From: Thalassospiraceae bacterium LMO-SO8
GTDB lineage: Bacteria > Pseudomonadota > Alphaproteobacteria > Rhodospirillales > Casp-alpha2
Reading direction: 5' to 3'
Length of the DNA: 64,000 nt
NCBI GenBank assembly: GCA_031655335.1
Contig: CP134226.1
Span: 1,426,001 to 1,490,000 of the forward strand
Below are positions 1-8,788 of the stretch, one piece after another. The notes beneath the pieces were generated by a model that saw nothing but the letters and a program-made list of their open reading frames with translations, had not been told where the DNA came from and ran no database searches. The translations under genes and the position numbers were made by a program. How positions within the stretch are numbered: position 1 is the first letter of the stretch; each line of letters opens with the position of its first letter.

Positions 1-67
1 GCGCTGTCGCGGCTTGTCTTTCTTCACGCCCGCCGCCATGTCGGGAACCTGAATGCGGTTCCGTCAC
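1..67 (-). CDS. Possible first codons of a gene leaving the left edge (dnaA expected from synteny, unproven)
   Basis: A GTG codon at 67 (minus strand) lies about 7 nt after a GAGAGG ribosome-binding-like sequence and stays open to the window edge, giving only 22 codons. A second possible start is an ATG at 39 in another frame, which has no ribosome-binding site. In several Rhodospirillales the gene downstream of rpsT on the same strand is dnaA, so dnaA is a reasonable guess, but 22 residues are far too few to recognise a family. The reading frame and even the existence of the gene remain uncertain. Confidence 0.28.
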   Translation of the reverse strand, partial: MTEPHSGSRHGGGREERQAATA

Positions 68-540
68 GCCGCCGCCTCTCTAGAGCCGCGAGAGCCGACG
101 CCGCATGAGCGGCGAACACGTTAGACCTTGTCCGCGACACACCCCCCTTAGATTTGGCTTTTTAGCCTATTATTAAATAACGAATTTTTTAGGCACATCA
201 GTAATAGCAAGTAATTTTATTATAAATTATTGAAGTCACGCGGGATCGCAAAGAAAAAGGATTTATCTTTCTCTCAAAGCTCCTTTCTTTTTATTGGCTT
301 GTATCGGCCGGACGTCGTCTTAATGAGTCCGCTGGCGGGCGCGAAGCCCCCAACGACGACGGGGATATTACGGACGCGCGCCGCCGATGGCAATGAGACG
401 AATCGCGAACGCCCCCCAAATTTGCAAAATAATTCCCTTGACAAAAATGGCCCCGAGAGTCCCCCGAGGGCCCTTCGCGGCGGGCCGCGGCGGGCGTGTT
501 TTTCCGAGTCTCAGCAATGGGTTGAGAGCCCCTTCGGGCA
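68..540. promoter_or_regulatory. AT-rich intergenic region beside rpsT; possible dnaA promoter or origin-side region
   Basis: This gene-free stretch contains an AT-rich core at about 140-240, very unlike the surrounding GC-rich DNA. On the minus strand a TATAAT hexamer reads leftwards in this core, without a clear -35. Four GANTC sites, the recognition site of the alphaproteobacterial cell-cycle methylase CcrM, lie at 325-329, 400-404, 457-461 and 506-510. I found no good match to the DnaA box TTATCCACA. The content fits a promoter for a leftward gene and could be part of an origin, but the second reading is inference from synteny. Confidence 0.4.
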
Positions 541-569
541 AAGAAAAAGGCCGTGCTTTCAGCACGGCC
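541..569 (-). terminator. Intrinsic terminator of rpsT
   Basis: A perfect 9-bp stem (GGCCGTGCT / AGCACGGCC) with a 3-nt loop at 549-569 is followed on the minus strand by a T-rich run (TTTTTCTT) at 541-548. It lies about 33 nt after the rpsT stop codon, so rpsT transcription should end here, separating it from whatever gene lies to the left. Confidence 0.9.
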
Positions 570-602
570 CTTTCGGTGTTTGGTCGCGGTCGGGGACAGC
601 CG

Positions 603-869
603 TCAGGCGGACAGGCCCTTGATCTGCTTGACCAGGCGCGACAGCTTCCGCGACGCCATGTTGGCGTGCAGGATGCCCTTCTGCGCGCCACGCATGACGA
701 GCGGCTGCGCGTTCTTGAAGGCTTCCTGGGCGGCGGCGGCGTCGCCGCCGGCGATGGCCGCCTCGACCTTGCGGATCGAGGTGCGCACGGCGCTCAGGCG
801 CGTGCGGTTGACCTGCGTGCGGCGGGCCGTTTGACGAATGCGTTTCTTGGCCGAGGCATGATGTGCCAT
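603..869 (-). CDS. rpsT: 30S ribosomal protein S20
   Basis: This 88-residue protein is a typical S20: small, very basic and helical, starting [18 protein letters not shown], with a conserved central segment rich in K, R and A. S20 binds 16S rRNA early in small-subunit assembly. The start is supported by its match to the family N-terminus; the upstream AAAAGGGTG is a modest ribosome-binding site. The gene has its own promoter (914-942) and a strong terminator (541-569), so it looks monocistronic, as expected for S20. Confidence 0.97.
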   Translation of the reverse strand: MAHHASAKKRIRQTARRTQVNRTRLSAVRTSIRKVEAAIAGGDAAAAQEAFKNAQPLVMRGAQKGILHANMASRKLSRLVKQIKGLSA

Positions 870-913
870 CTGGACACCCTTTTCTAACTCTGGGTCTGAA
901 TTCGGAAGGCCGG

Positions 914-942
914 GTTATATCGGCGGGCCGGGGCCAGGTCAA
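914..942 (-). promoter_or_regulatory. Sigma-70-type promoter of rpsT
   Basis: On the minus strand a -35 TTGACC (937-942) and a -10 TATAAC (914-919) are separated by exactly 17 nt. Each hexamer matches consensus at five of six positions. The predicted start is near 907, giving a leader of about 38 nt before the rpsT ATG at 869. This is one of the clearest promoters in the window, as expected for a ribosomal protein gene. Confidence 0.8.
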
Positions 943-980
943 GCCCGGAAAACAAGGTCCCGCGCAAGCGTTTTCCGGGC
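943..980 (-). terminator. 11-bp inverted repeat between crotonase gene and rpsT promoter
   Basis: A perfect 11-bp inverted repeat (GCCCGGAAAAC / GTTTTCCGGGC) with a 16-nt loop starts 15 nt after the crotonase stop codon and abuts the rpsT -35 hexamer. It may act as a terminator for the crotonase transcript, but no T-run follows the stem, so it could equally be a protein-binding operator for rpsT. Confidence 0.4.
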
Positions 981-994
981 CCCGCGCCGTCCGC

Positions 995-1771
995 TCAGCG
1001 GTTCTTGAATTCCGGCTTCCGTTTATCGGCGAAGGCGGCCATGCCTTCCTTCTGGTCCTCGGTCCCGAAGGTCGCGTGGAACATGCGCCGCTCGAACCGC
1101 ACGCCTTCGGAAAGCGTCGTCTCGAAGGCCCGGTTGACGGCCTCCTTGGCCAGCATGGCAAGCGGCCGCGACATGCCGGCGATGGCCTGCGCCGTCTTGA
1201 CCGCGTCCTCGACCAGATCGGCCGCGGGCACGATGCGCGCGACCAGGCCCGACCGTTCGGCCTCTTCCGCGTCCATCATGCGCCCGGTCAGGCACATCTC
1301 CATGGCCTTGGCCTTGCCCACGGCGCGGGTCAGGCGCTGCGTGCCGCCGGCCCCCGGGATGGTGCCGATGGTGATTTCCGGCTGCCCGAACTTGGCGTTG
1401 TCCCCGGCGATGATCAGGTCGCACATCATGGCGACCTCGCAGCCGCCGCCCAAGGCATAGCCCGCCACGGCGGCGATGGTCGGCTTGCGGCAGCTTGCCA
1501 GACGCTCCCAATCGACGGTGATGAAGTCGCTTTTATAAGCGTCCATCCAGCTTTGGCCCTGCATCTCCTTGATATCGGCGCCGGCGGCGAAGGCCTTTTC
1601 CGATCCGGTGACGACGATGGCGCCGATCGCGTCATCGGCCTCGAAGGCGTCGACCGCGGCGCGCAGTTCGCCGACCAGGGCCTTGTTCAGCGCGTTCAGC
1701 GCCTTCGGCCGGTTGAGGGTGATGAGCCCGACGGCGCCGCGGGTTTCGACGATGATGTTTTCGTAAGCCAT
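995..1771 (-). CDS. Enoyl-CoA hydratase (crotonase family)
   Basis: This 258-residue protein catalyses hydration of trans-2-enoyl-CoA in fatty-acid beta-oxidation or a related acyl-CoA pathway. Family signatures are present: the oxyanion-hole segment around residue 60-67 ([10 protein letters not shown]) and the two catalytic glutamates, E112 in GGGCE and E132 in FGQPE, followed by PGAGGTQRL. Both glutamates point to a true hydratase rather than an isomerase or dehalogenase. Length and N-terminus match short-chain enoyl-CoA hydratases. It sits immediately upstream of rpsT on the same strand, the usual alphaproteobacterial position. Chain-length preference cannot be judged from sequence. Confidence 0.93.
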   Translation of the reverse strand: MAYENIIVETRGAVGLITLNRPKALNALNKALVGELRAAVDAFEADDAIGAIVVTGSEKAFAAGADIKEMQGQSWMDAYKSDFITVDWERLASCRKPTIAAVAGYALGGGCEVAMMCDLIIAGDNAKFGQPEITIGTIPGAGGTQRLTRAVGKAKAMEMCLTGRMMDAEEAERSGLVARIVPAADLVEDAVKTAQAIAGMSRPLAMLAKEAVNRAFETTLSEGVRFERRMFHATFGTEDQKEGMAAFADKRKPEFKNR

Positions 1772-1830
1772 GGGTGTCGCTTCCGTTCCTTGTAAAGAAG
1801 TGGTCTCGATGTGGCGGCGGCGCGGGCCGG

Positions 1831-2196
1831 TCAGGGACCCGGCGCCAGACGGAACCGCACGGTCGGCACGGGGCCGTCCGGGAATTCCAGATGCAGGGTT
1901 TCCCCCTCGCGGCGGTACTGGCCGCTTTTGATCTTTTCCCAGCCGAGCTGCGGCAGGCTGGCGTCATAGAAGTCGAGGACCTGGGCGCGGGCTTGGGCGC
2001 CGGTCAGGGCCTGGGCCTCGACGATGCGCCCGGCCGGCGTCTCGAACACCACGCCGGCGTCGGGGATGTCGGTCAGGCCCGGCATCAGCGGCAGGTCGTC
2101 GATGCCGCCGACGAACTGCGCGGCCGCGGGCAGCGCCGCCGCCAGCCACAAAAGGGCCGCGACGAAACCGGGACGCAGGCGGGCTATCAAGGTCAT
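1831..2196 (-). CDS. Small secreted protein of unknown function
   Basis: The 121-residue product starts [20 protein letters not shown] and has a clear Sec signal peptide ending near residue 26 (LPAAAQ). The mature part of about 95 residues is predicted to be exported to the periplasm. It contains no motif I recognise, though [12 protein letters not shown]-like spacing recalls small periplasmic proteins found next to mutM or crotonase genes in related bacteria. It begins 14 nt after the mutM stop codon, so it is probably co-transcribed with mutM. The start was chosen because it gives a complete signal peptide; longer readings run into mutM. Confidence 0.72.
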   Translation of the reverse strand: MTLIARLRPGFVAALLWLAAALPAAAQFVGGIDDLPLMPGLTDIPDAGVVFETPAGRIVEAQALTGAQARAQVLDFYDASLPQLGWEKIKSGQYRREGETLHLEFPDGPVPTVRFRLAPGP

Positions 2197-2210
2197 GGCC
2201 CGGTGATACC

Positions 2211-3041
2211 CTACCTCTGGCAGCGGGAACAGTAGAAAGTCGACCGCCCGGCCTGGGGGATCTGGCGGATGGGCGCGCCGCAGGCCGCGTTGGCGCAGGC
2301 CTCGCCCGTGCGTCCGTAGACGTCGAAGGAATGCTGGAAGTAGCCCAATTCCCCGTCGGGGCGGATATGGTCGCGCAAGCTGGAGCCGCCGGAGGCGATG
2401 GCGTCCTTGAGCACCGCCTTGACCGCCTGGGCCAGCCGGTCGGCCCTGGCCCCCTGCACCGTATGGGCCAGACGCTTGGGCGAAATGCCGGCCCGGTACA
2501 GCGCCTCGCAGGCATAGATGTTGCCGACCCCGGCGACCACGCCCTGGTCGAGCAGCGCCGCCTTGATCGGCGTCTTCTTGTCCTTCAGCCGGGCCGCCAG
2601 GACGGGGCCGGAAAAGGCGTCGTCGTCCAAAGGCTCCGGCCCCAGCCTGGCCAGCATGGGATGGGCCGCCAGATCCGCCGCCGGCCACAGGTCCATGAAC
2701 CCGAAGCGGCGCGGGTCGTTGTAATGGACCTCGCCGCCGCCCGACATTTTGAAGATCACATGGTCGTGCTTTTCTTCCGGGAAGGCCGCCGCACCCAGGC
2801 GAAAGCTGCCCGACATGCCGAGATGCGCGATCAGCACGTCCGGGCTGTCCAGATCGAACATCAGGAACTTGGCGCGGCGGCGGATCGCGGCCACCGTGCG
2901 CCCCGTGAGCCGCTGGCCGAAGCCGTCGGGCAGGGGAAAGCGCAGGTCCGGCCGGCGCGGGATCACGGCATCCAGGCGCTTGCCCTGCATGGCGGGCATC
3001 AACCCCCGGCGGACGGTTTCGACTTCAGGCAATTCGGGCAT
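2211..3041 (-). CDS. mutM: Formamidopyrimidine-DNA glycosylase (Fpg)
   Basis: The 276-residue enzyme removes 8-oxoguanine and other oxidised purines from DNA and nicks the abasic site. It begins [14 protein letters not shown], where Pro2 is the catalytic nucleophile and Glu3 is required for catalysis. A conserved lysine near residue 57 and the helix-two-turn-helix segment with [16 protein letters not shown] are present. The C-terminus holds the zinc finger with two CxxxC/CxxC pairs (CANAAC and YCSRC). The start is fixed by the obligate N-terminal proline. It is divergent from ubiE, with 82 nt between the two starts. Confidence 0.97.
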   Translation of the reverse strand: MPELPEVETVRRGLMPAMQGKRLDAVIPRRPDLRFPLPDGFGQRLTGRTVAAIRRRAKFLMFDLDSPDVLIAHLGMSGSFRLGAAAFPEEKHDHVIFKMSGGGEVHYNDPRRFGFMDLWPAADLAAHPMLARLGPEPLDDDAFSGPVLAARLKDKKTPIKAALLDQGVVAGVGNIYACEALYRAGISPKRLAHTVQGARADRLAQAVKAVLKDAIASGGSSLRDHIRPDGELGYFQHSFDVYGRTGEACANAACGAPIRQIPQAGRSTFYCSRCQR

Positions 3042-3123
3042 GGCGTGCGGCTTTGGCAGGAAACGACGGGGAAGGCCCAAGGAACGTAGCCTGTCCCGGC
3101 CGGTTACGCTATGTTCCATCGCC

Positions 3124-3936
3124 ATGATCAAAGAGACGCCCGAAACCCCTGATAACGCGGACACATCCGCGCGCCCCGGCGCCGGACCCGGCACGACCCA
3201 CTTCGGCTTCCGCGAGGTCGCCGAGGACGAGAAGGCCGGCATGGTGCGCGGCGTGTTCGACAGCGTCGCCTCCAAATACGACCTGATGAACGACCTGATG
3301 TCGCTGGGCGTCCACCGTTTGTGGAAATCGGCCATGCTGGATTGGCTGCGGCCGCGCCCGGGCATGACGCTGCTCGACGTCGGCGGCGGCACGGGCGACA
3401 TCGCGTTCCGGTTCCTTGAACGCGGCGGCGGGCCGGTTGCGGTCTGCGACATCAACACGGAGATGCTGAAGGTCGGCAAGGCGCGGGCCATCGATAAAGG
3501 CATGCTGAAGGGCCGGGACGAGGGCGGCATCGACTGGGTCACCGGCGACGCGGAGCGCCTGCCCTTTCCCGACAATTCCTTCGACGCCTATACCACCGCC
3601 TTCTGCATCCGCAACGTGACCCATCCCGAGAACGCCCTGGCCGAGGCGCGGCGCGTGCTGAAGCCGGGCGGGCGGTTCCTCTGCCTGGAATTTTCCAAGG
3701 TCGTGCTGCCGCTGCTGGACGAAATCTACGACCGCTGGTCGTTCAAGGTTCTGCCCGTGCTGGGCGAAAAGGTCGCGGGCGACCGGGCCTCATACCAGTA
3801 TCTGGCGGAAAGCATCCGCCGCTTCCCGCCGCAGGACGACTTCAAGGCCATGATCGGCGCCGCCGGTCTGGCGCGGGCCGAGTACCGCAACCTGACGGGC
3901 GGGATCGCGGCCATCCATTCCGCCTGGCGCACCTGA
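3124..3936 (+). CDS. ubiE: Ubiquinone/menaquinone C-methyltransferase UbiE
   Basis: This 270-residue SAM-dependent methyltransferase performs the C-methylation of the quinone ring in ubiquinone synthesis. UbiE signatures are [19 protein letters not shown], the SAM-binding motif [15 protein letters not shown], and the late motif [21 protein letters not shown]. The N-terminal 30 residues are Pro/Ala-rich and less conserved. The ATG at 3124 is the only in-frame start after the divergent mutM gene. It is followed by ubiB after 22 nt, forming a quinone operon. Confidence 0.96.
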   Translation: MIKETPETPDNADTSARPGAGPGTTHFGFREVAEDEKAGMVRGVFDSVASKYDLMNDLMSLGVHRLWKSAMLDWLRPRPGMTLLDVGGGTGDIAFRFLERGGGPVAVCDINTEMLKVGKARAIDKGMLKGRDEGGIDWVTGDAERLPFPDNSFDAYTTAFCIRNVTHPENALAEARRVLKPGGRFLCLEFSKVVLPLLDEIYDRWSFKVLPVLGEKVAGDRASYQYLAESIRRFPPQDDFKAMIGAAGLARAEYRNLTGGIAAIHSAWRT

Positions 3937-3958
3937 CGCCCAACCGGAACACGCATTC

Positions 3959-5500
3959 ATGAGCGGTCATCTTTCCAACCTCTGGCGCCTGTTCGCCATC
4001 GCCCGCCTTCTGGCGCGCCACGACGCCCTGTTCCCGCTGGAGGACCTGGGCGTCGCGCCCGCCGTGGCCAAGGCGGCCAAGCTGTTGTCCAAACGCTCGG
4101 TCCCGGGCCGGCCGGGTGAGCGCCTGGCCAACGCCCTTTCCGAAGCCGGGCCCAGTTTCATCAAGCTGGGGCAGGCGCTGTCGACCCGCCCGGACCTGCT
4201 GGGCGAGGAGATCACGGAAGACCTGGCCCAGTTGCAGGACGACCTGCCGCCGTTTTCCAGCGACCTGGCGCGCCAGACCATCGAGCAGGAATTCCAGGTG
4301 CCGGTGGACACCCTGTTCGCGTCCTTCGACGACGAACCCGTGGCCGCCGCCTCCATCGCCCAGGTTCATTTCGCCGAAACGACCGAGGGGGCCATGGTCG
4401 CGGTCAAGATCCTGCGCCCGGGGATCGAGGCCCGCTTCCGCCGCGACCTCGACCTGTTCCGCTGGGCCGCCCGCGTGATGGAACGCGCCCGCCCGGATTT
4501 GAAGCGCCTGAAGCCCCGCGAGGTGGTGGAAACCATCGCCCAGTCGGTCGAACTGGAAATGGACCTGCGGTTCGAGGCCGCCGCCGCCGCCGAAATGGCC
4601 GACAACTTCGAAGGCGACGACACTTTCATCGTGCCCGCCGTCGACTGGGCGCGCACGGGATCGCGGGTGCTGACGACGGAGCGCATCGACGGCTTTCCCA
4701 TCAACGACGTGGAGGCCATTGTTAAAGCGGGAATCGAGCCCAAGACGGTGGTCGAAAACGCGGCCCGCGCCTTCTTCAACCAGGTGTTCCGCGACGGCTT
4801 CTTCCATGCCGACCTGCACCCGGGCAATCTGTTCGTGCTGGAGGGCGGGGCCATCGGCGCCGTCGACTTCGGCATCATGGGCCGGGTGGATAAAAAGACC
4901 CGGCGCAACCTGGGCGAAATGCTGCTGGGCTTCCTCACCCGCGACTACCGCCGCGCGGCGGAAGTCCATTTCGAGGCCGGATGGGTGCCCCGCGACAAAT
5001 CCGTCGACGCCTTCACCCAGGCCTGCCGCTCCATCGCCGAGCCGATTTTGGACAAGCCCCAGCACGAGATTTCCATCGGCCGCCTGCTCGGCCAGCTGTT
5101 CCAGGTCACGGAAACCTTCGCCATGGAAACCCAGCCGCAGCTTCTGTTGCTGCAAAAAACCATGCTGACCGCCGAGGGCGTGAGCCGCAAACTCTACCCC
5201 GACACCAACATGTGGGTGCTCGCCCGCCCGCTGATCGAGGACTGGATGCGCGCCAACCTGGGGCCGGAAGCCAAGGTCATGGACACCCTGCAAGGCCTGG
5301 CCCAGGCGGCGGAACGCCTGCCGCGCGTCATGGAAGACCTGGAAATCGGCGCCCGCCGCCTCGCCGAGGGCCGCCTGACCCTCGACCCGGAAACCGTGCG
5401 CCTCTTGCGCGACGGCGAGGACAAACCCCGCACGCCGGTCCTGCTGTGGATCGTCGTCGCCGTGCTGGCGGTGATTTTTACCTACAACCTGATGGACTGA
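3959..5500 (+). CDS. ubiB: ABC1/UbiB-family atypical kinase for ubiquinone biosynthesis
   Basis: The 513-residue protein belongs to the UbiB/ADCK family, membrane-associated atypical kinases/ATPases needed for ubiquinone production. The KxGQ motif occurs in FIKLGQALSTRPDL near residue 65-75, followed by an ATP-binding lysine in VAVKILRPGI, an HADLHPGN catalytic loop and a VDFGIMG metal-binding segment. The C-terminus has one strongly hydrophobic segment (VLLWIVVAVLAVIFTYNL) that should anchor it to the inner membrane. It is the second gene of the ubiE-ubiB operon. Confidence 0.96.
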   Translation: MSGHLSNLWRLFAIARLLARHDALFPLEDLGVAPAVAKAAKLLSKRSVPGRPGERLANALSEAGPSFIKLGQALSTRPDLLGEEITEDLAQLQDDLPPFSSDLARQTIEQEFQVPVDTLFASFDDEPVAAASIAQVHFAETTEGAMVAVKILRPGIEARFRRDLDLFRWAARVMERARPDLKRLKPREVVETIAQSVELEMDLRFEAAAAAEMADNFEGDDTFIVPAVDWARTGSRVLTTERIDGFPINDVEAIVKAGIEPKTVVENAARAFFNQVFRDGFFHADLHPGNLFVLEGGAIGAVDFGIMGRVDKKTRRNLGEMLLGFLTRDYRRAAEVHFEAGWVPRDKSVDAFTQACRSIAEPILDKPQHEISIGRLLGQLFQVTETFAMETQPQLLLLQKTMLTAEGVSRKLYPDTNMWVLARPLIEDWMRANLGPEAKVMDTLQGLAQAAERLPRVMEDLEIGARRLAEGRLTLDPETVRLLRDGEDKPRTPVLLWIVVAVLAVIFTYNLMD

Positions 5501-5610
5501 CCGGTCGCCCCCTTAATCTTGCCGGGGGGTATTATTTACTTTAAGTACACTGTTCTTTGCGTATTTATAGGGGCCGGGATTGATCGGCCAGCAAGGGACA
5601 GCCCAGGAAC

Positions 5611-6840
5611 ATGCTTTCCGGAAAACGCATCCTGTTGATCGTCACGGGCGGGATCGCCGCCTATAAGACGCCCGATCTGGTGCGCCGCCTGCGCGAGCGG
5701 GGGGCCGCCGTGCGTTGCGTGCTGACCCAGGGCGGGGCGCAATTCGTGACCCCCTTGGCCCTCGGCGCGGTTTCCGGCGACAAGGTTTATCAGGACCTGT
5801 TCGACCTGACGGACGAGCAGGAAATGGGCCATATCCAGTTGAGCCGCGACGCCGACGTGATCCTGGTCGCCCCGGCCTCGGCCGACGTCTTGGCCAAGAT
5901 GGCCCATGGGCTGGCCACGGATTTGGCGACCACGGCGCTGCTGGCGACGGACAAGCCGGTGATCGTCGCCCCCGCCATGAACGTGCGCATGTGGCAGCAC
6001 GCGGCGACCCAGGCCAACATCGACACGCTTACATCGCGGGGCGTCACCGTGATCGGCCCGGAGGAGGGCGACATGGCCTGCGGCGAATTCGGCCCCGGGC
6101 GCATGTCCGAACCGCTCGACATCGCCCAGGCGCTGATCGAATTTTTCAAGGGCGGCCAGCCGCTGGCGGGCCTGCACGCCCTGGTCACCAGCGGCCCGAC
6201 CCATGAGCCCATCGACCCCGTGCGCTACATCGCCAACCGGTCGTCCGGCAAGCAGGGCCACGCCATCGCGTCGGCGCTGGCGGCCTTGGGGGCGCGCGTC
6301 ACGCTCGTCACCGGGCCGGTCGCCCTGAAGTATCCCGCCGGCGTCGCCACCGTGCATGTGGAGACGGCCCGCGACATGCTGGCCGCCTGCACGGAAGCCC
6401 TGCCCGCCGATATCGCCGTCTGCGCCGCCGCCGTGGCCGATTGGCGCACCGCCGACGCGGCGCCGGAGAAGATGAAGAAGGACGGCAAAAGCCTGCCGGC
6501 CCTGGCGCTCGCCGAAAACCCGGACATCCTGGCCGCCCTCGCGGCGCCCGGGAAAACCCGCCCGGCCCTGGTCGTCGGCTTCGCCGCCGAGACGGAAAAC
6601 GTGGTCGGCCATGCCGTCGCCAAGCTGAAAAAGAAGGGCTGCGACTGGATCTGCGCCAACGACGTGTCGCCGGAAACGGGCACCTTCGGCGGCGACATGA
6701 ACCGGGTGCATCTGGTCACCGGATCGGGGGTCGAAGATTGGCCGCCGCAGACCAAGGCCCAGGTCGGCGAACGGCTGGCCCAACGCATCGCCGATCATGT
6801 CACGGCATCCGCCGCGACGACGGACACGACCGCCGAATGA
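5611..6840 (+). CDS. coaBC: Bifunctional phosphopantothenoylcysteine decarboxylase / phosphopantothenate-cysteine ligase
   Basis: The 409-residue fusion carries out two steps of coenzyme A synthesis. The N-terminal flavoprotein decarboxylase domain (CoaC, about 1-180) starts [16 protein letters not shown] and contains the PAMNVRMW motif. The C-terminal ligase domain (CoaB) contains [15 protein letters not shown] and the substrate-binding KMKK segment around residues 288-292. The full length and both domains indicate an active fusion. The upstream 110 nt is AT-rich and probably contains its promoter. Its stop codon overlaps the dut start in an ATGA arrangement. Confidence 0.97.
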   Translation: MLSGKRILLIVTGGIAAYKTPDLVRRLRERGAAVRCVLTQGGAQFVTPLALGAVSGDKVYQDLFDLTDEQEMGHIQLSRDADVILVAPASADVLAKMAHGLATDLATTALLATDKPVIVAPAMNVRMWQHAATQANIDTLTSRGVTVIGPEEGDMACGEFGPGRMSEPLDIAQALIEFFKGGQPLAGLHALVTSGPTHEPIDPVRYIANRSSGKQGHAIASALAALGARVTLVTGPVALKYPAGVATVHVETARDMLAACTEALPADIAVCAAAVADWRTADAAPEKMKKDGKSLPALALAENPDILAALAAPGKTRPALVVGFAAETENVVGHAVAKLKKKGCDWICANDVSPETGTFGGDMNRVHLVTGSGVEDWPPQTKAQVGERLAQRIADHVTASAATTDTTAE

Positions 6841-7295
6841 GCGCGCTTGCCGTTCCCGTCCAGCGCCTGCCCCATGGCGCGGCCCTGCCCCTGCCGGCCT
6901 ATGCCACGGCGGATGCGGCGGGATTGGACCTTTTGGCCGCCTTGGATCAATCCATGATGCTTAATCCCATGGCCCGCGCCCTGGTGCCCACGGGCATCGC
7001 CATCGCCCTGCCGCGGGGGTTCGAGGCGCAGGTGCGGCCGCGCTCCGGCCTGGCCGCCAAGCACGGCATTACGGTGCTGAACAGCCCGGGCACGATCGAC
7101 GCCGACTACCGCGGCGAGATCAAGGTCATCCTGGTGAACCTAAGCGCCGAAACCTTTGAAATCGAACCAGGCATGCGCATCGCCCAGATGGTGATCGCCC
7201 CGGTGACGCGGATCGCCTGGGACGAACGGGCGGACCTGGACGGCACGGCGCGCGGCGCCGGCGGGTTCGGGTCGACCGGAACGGGGGGAAGCTGA
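6837..7295 (+). CDS. dut: Deoxyuridine 5'-triphosphate nucleotidohydrolase (dUTPase)
   Basis: The 152-residue enzyme converts dUTP to dUMP, keeping uracil out of DNA. All five trimeric-dUTPase motifs are visible: [46 protein letters not shown] and the C-terminal [10 protein letters not shown] arm. The ATG at 6837 overlaps the coaBC stop (ATGA), so translation is coupled. The coaBC-dut pair is a conserved alphaproteobacterial arrangement. Confidence 0.97.
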   Translation: MSALAVPVQRLPHGAALPLPAYATADAAGLDLLAALDQSMMLNPMARALVPTGIAIALPRGFEAQVRPRSGLAAKHGITVLNSPGTIDADYRGEIKVILVNLSAETFEIEPGMRIAQMVIAPVTRIAWDERADLDGTARGAGGFGSTGTGGS

Positions 7296-7299
7296 CCAC

Positions 7300-7755
7300 A
7301 TGCTGCGACTGTCGAAAAAGACCCTTTACGCCATCGAGGCGGTGTTGGACGTGGCCTATCACATGGGCGCCCAGCCCGTGCAGAGCCGCGACATCACGCG
7401 CCGCCAGGGCATTCCCCGGCGCTATCTGGAACAGGCCCTGCAACAGTTGGTGAAGGCGGAGATTCTGGTCGGCGTCAGGGGGCCCAAGGGCGGCTACCGC
7501 CTGGCCCGCGAACGGCGGCGCATCTCCGTCGGCGACATCGTGCGCGTCATCGCGGGCGCCGACGGCGCCGACGACATTCTGGAAGACGCCGACGGTTCGG
7601 ACCTGGGGCTCAAGGTGGTGCGGCCCCTGTGGGCGGAGTTGCGCGAGGCCGCCATGGTCCGCCTGGACGCCACGTCGATCGACGAGCTGTGCCTGAAGGC
7701 CCATCAGGCCGGGGTCGACAGCGAAGGCCGCCCCAACCTGGATTTCACCATCTAG
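7300..7755 (+). CDS. Rrf2-family transcriptional regulator, lacking the Fe-S cysteine triad
   Basis: The 151-residue protein has the winged helix-turn-helix of the Rrf2 family: MLRLSKKTLYAIEAVLDVAY, IPRRYLEQALQQLVKAEIL and GPKGGYRLAR. IscR, NsrR and RirA bind an iron-sulfur cluster through three cysteines, but this protein has only one cysteine (near residue 131), so it should not hold such a cluster. The related regulator CymR also lacks the triad and controls cysteine synthesis. The gene lies 44 nt upstream of cysK on the same strand, which makes control of sulfur assimilation an attractive but unproven role. It starts just 4 nt after dut. Confidence 0.88.
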   Translation: MLRLSKKTLYAIEAVLDVAYHMGAQPVQSRDITRRQGIPRRYLEQALQQLVKAEILVGVRGPKGGYRLARERRRISVGDIVRVIAGADGADDILEDADGSDLGLKVVRPLWAELREAAMVRLDATSIDELCLKAHQAGVDSEGRPNLDFTI

Positions 7756-7799
7756 CGCCCTCATCTTAAGAGGCAACCCAACCGGAGGAGACGAAACCC

Positions 7800-8780
7800 A
7801 TGGACACGGCAAAGAACGCCGCCCAACAGGGCGAATTCAGGGGGCGCATCTACGACAGCATCGTCGACACGGTGGGCGCCACCCCCCTGGTCCGCCTGAA
7901 GCGCATGGCCGAGGACGCGGGCGTCGCCGCCGACATCGTCGGCAAGTGCGAGTTCTTCAATCCCCTGTCGTCGGTCAAGGACCGCATCGGCATGAACATG
8001 ATCGCCGCCGCCGAACGCGACGGCCGCATCCAGCCGGGCGCCACCCTGGTCGAGCCGACCTCGGGCAACACGGGCATCGCGCTGGCCTTCGTCGCGGCGG
8101 CCAAGGGCTACCGGCTGATCCTGACCATGCCCGAAAGCATGTCGCTGGAGCGGCGCAAGATGCTCTATCTTCTGGGCGCGGAGCTGGAGCTGACCCCGGC
8201 CCCCCTCGGCATGCGGGGCGCCATCGAGCGCGCCAAGGAGATCGTCGATGCCACGCCGGGGGCGATCATGCTGCAACAGTTCGAAAACCCGGCCAATCCG
8301 GAAGTCCACCGCACCACCACGGCCGAGGAAATCTGGACGGATGCCGGCGGCAAGGTCGACGTGCTGGTGTCCGGCGTCGGCACGGGCGGCACGCTGACCG
8401 GCTGCGCCCAGGTTCTGCGCAAGTACAATCCCAAGCTCAAGGTCGTCGCCGTCGAGCCCGAGGATTCGGCCATCCTGTCCGGCGGCCTGCCGGGGCCGCA
8501 CAAGATTCAGGGCATCGGCGCCGGTTTCGTGCCGGCGAACCTGGACACCAAGGAAATCGACGAGGTTCTGCAAATCGGCAACGACCGCGCCATCGAGACG
8601 GCGCGCAAGATCGCACGGCTGGAAGGCCTGCCCTGCGGCATCTCGTCCGGGGCCGCCGTGGCGGCGGCGCTGGAGCTGGCCGCGCGGGACAAGCTGGTGG
8701 ACACGCGCATCGTCGTCATCCTGCCGAGCTTCGCCGAACGCTACCTGTCCACCGACCTGTTCGCGGGCCTGGGCGAATAG
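7800..8780 (+). CDS. cysK: Cysteine synthase (O-acetylserine sulfhydrylase)
   Basis: The 326-residue PLP enzyme makes L-cysteine from O-acetylserine and sulfide. The PLP-binding lysine lies in the motif NPLSSVKDRIG, the substrate loop is PTSGNTGIALAF, and the phosphate-binding glycine loop is GVGTGGTLTG. A serine/Gly-rich ISSGAAVAAAL segment closes the active site. A strong AACCGGAGGAGA ribosome-binding site precedes the ATG. It is followed after 8 nt by a MoeB/ThiF-like gene, so sulfur activation and cysteine synthesis are likely transcribed together. Confidence 0.96.
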   Translation: MDTAKNAAQQGEFRGRIYDSIVDTVGATPLVRLKRMAEDAGVAADIVGKCEFFNPLSSVKDRIGMNMIAAAERDGRIQPGATLVEPTSGNTGIALAFVAAAKGYRLILTMPESMSLERRKMLYLLGAELELTPAPLGMRGAIERAKEIVDATPGAIMLQQFENPANPEVHRTTTAEEIWTDAGGKVDVLVSGVGTGGTLTGCAQVLRKYNPKLKVVAVEPEDSAILSGGLPGPHKIQGIGAGFVPANLDTKEIDEVLQIGNDRAIETARKIARLEGLPCGISSGAAVAAALELAARDKLVDTRIVVILPSFAERYLSTDLFAGLGE

Positions 8781-8788
8781 GGGTCCGC

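Noticed and set aside
437-442. Perfect TTGACA on the plus strand
   Set aside because: No -10 lies 16-18 nt downstream, where the sequence is C- and G-rich.
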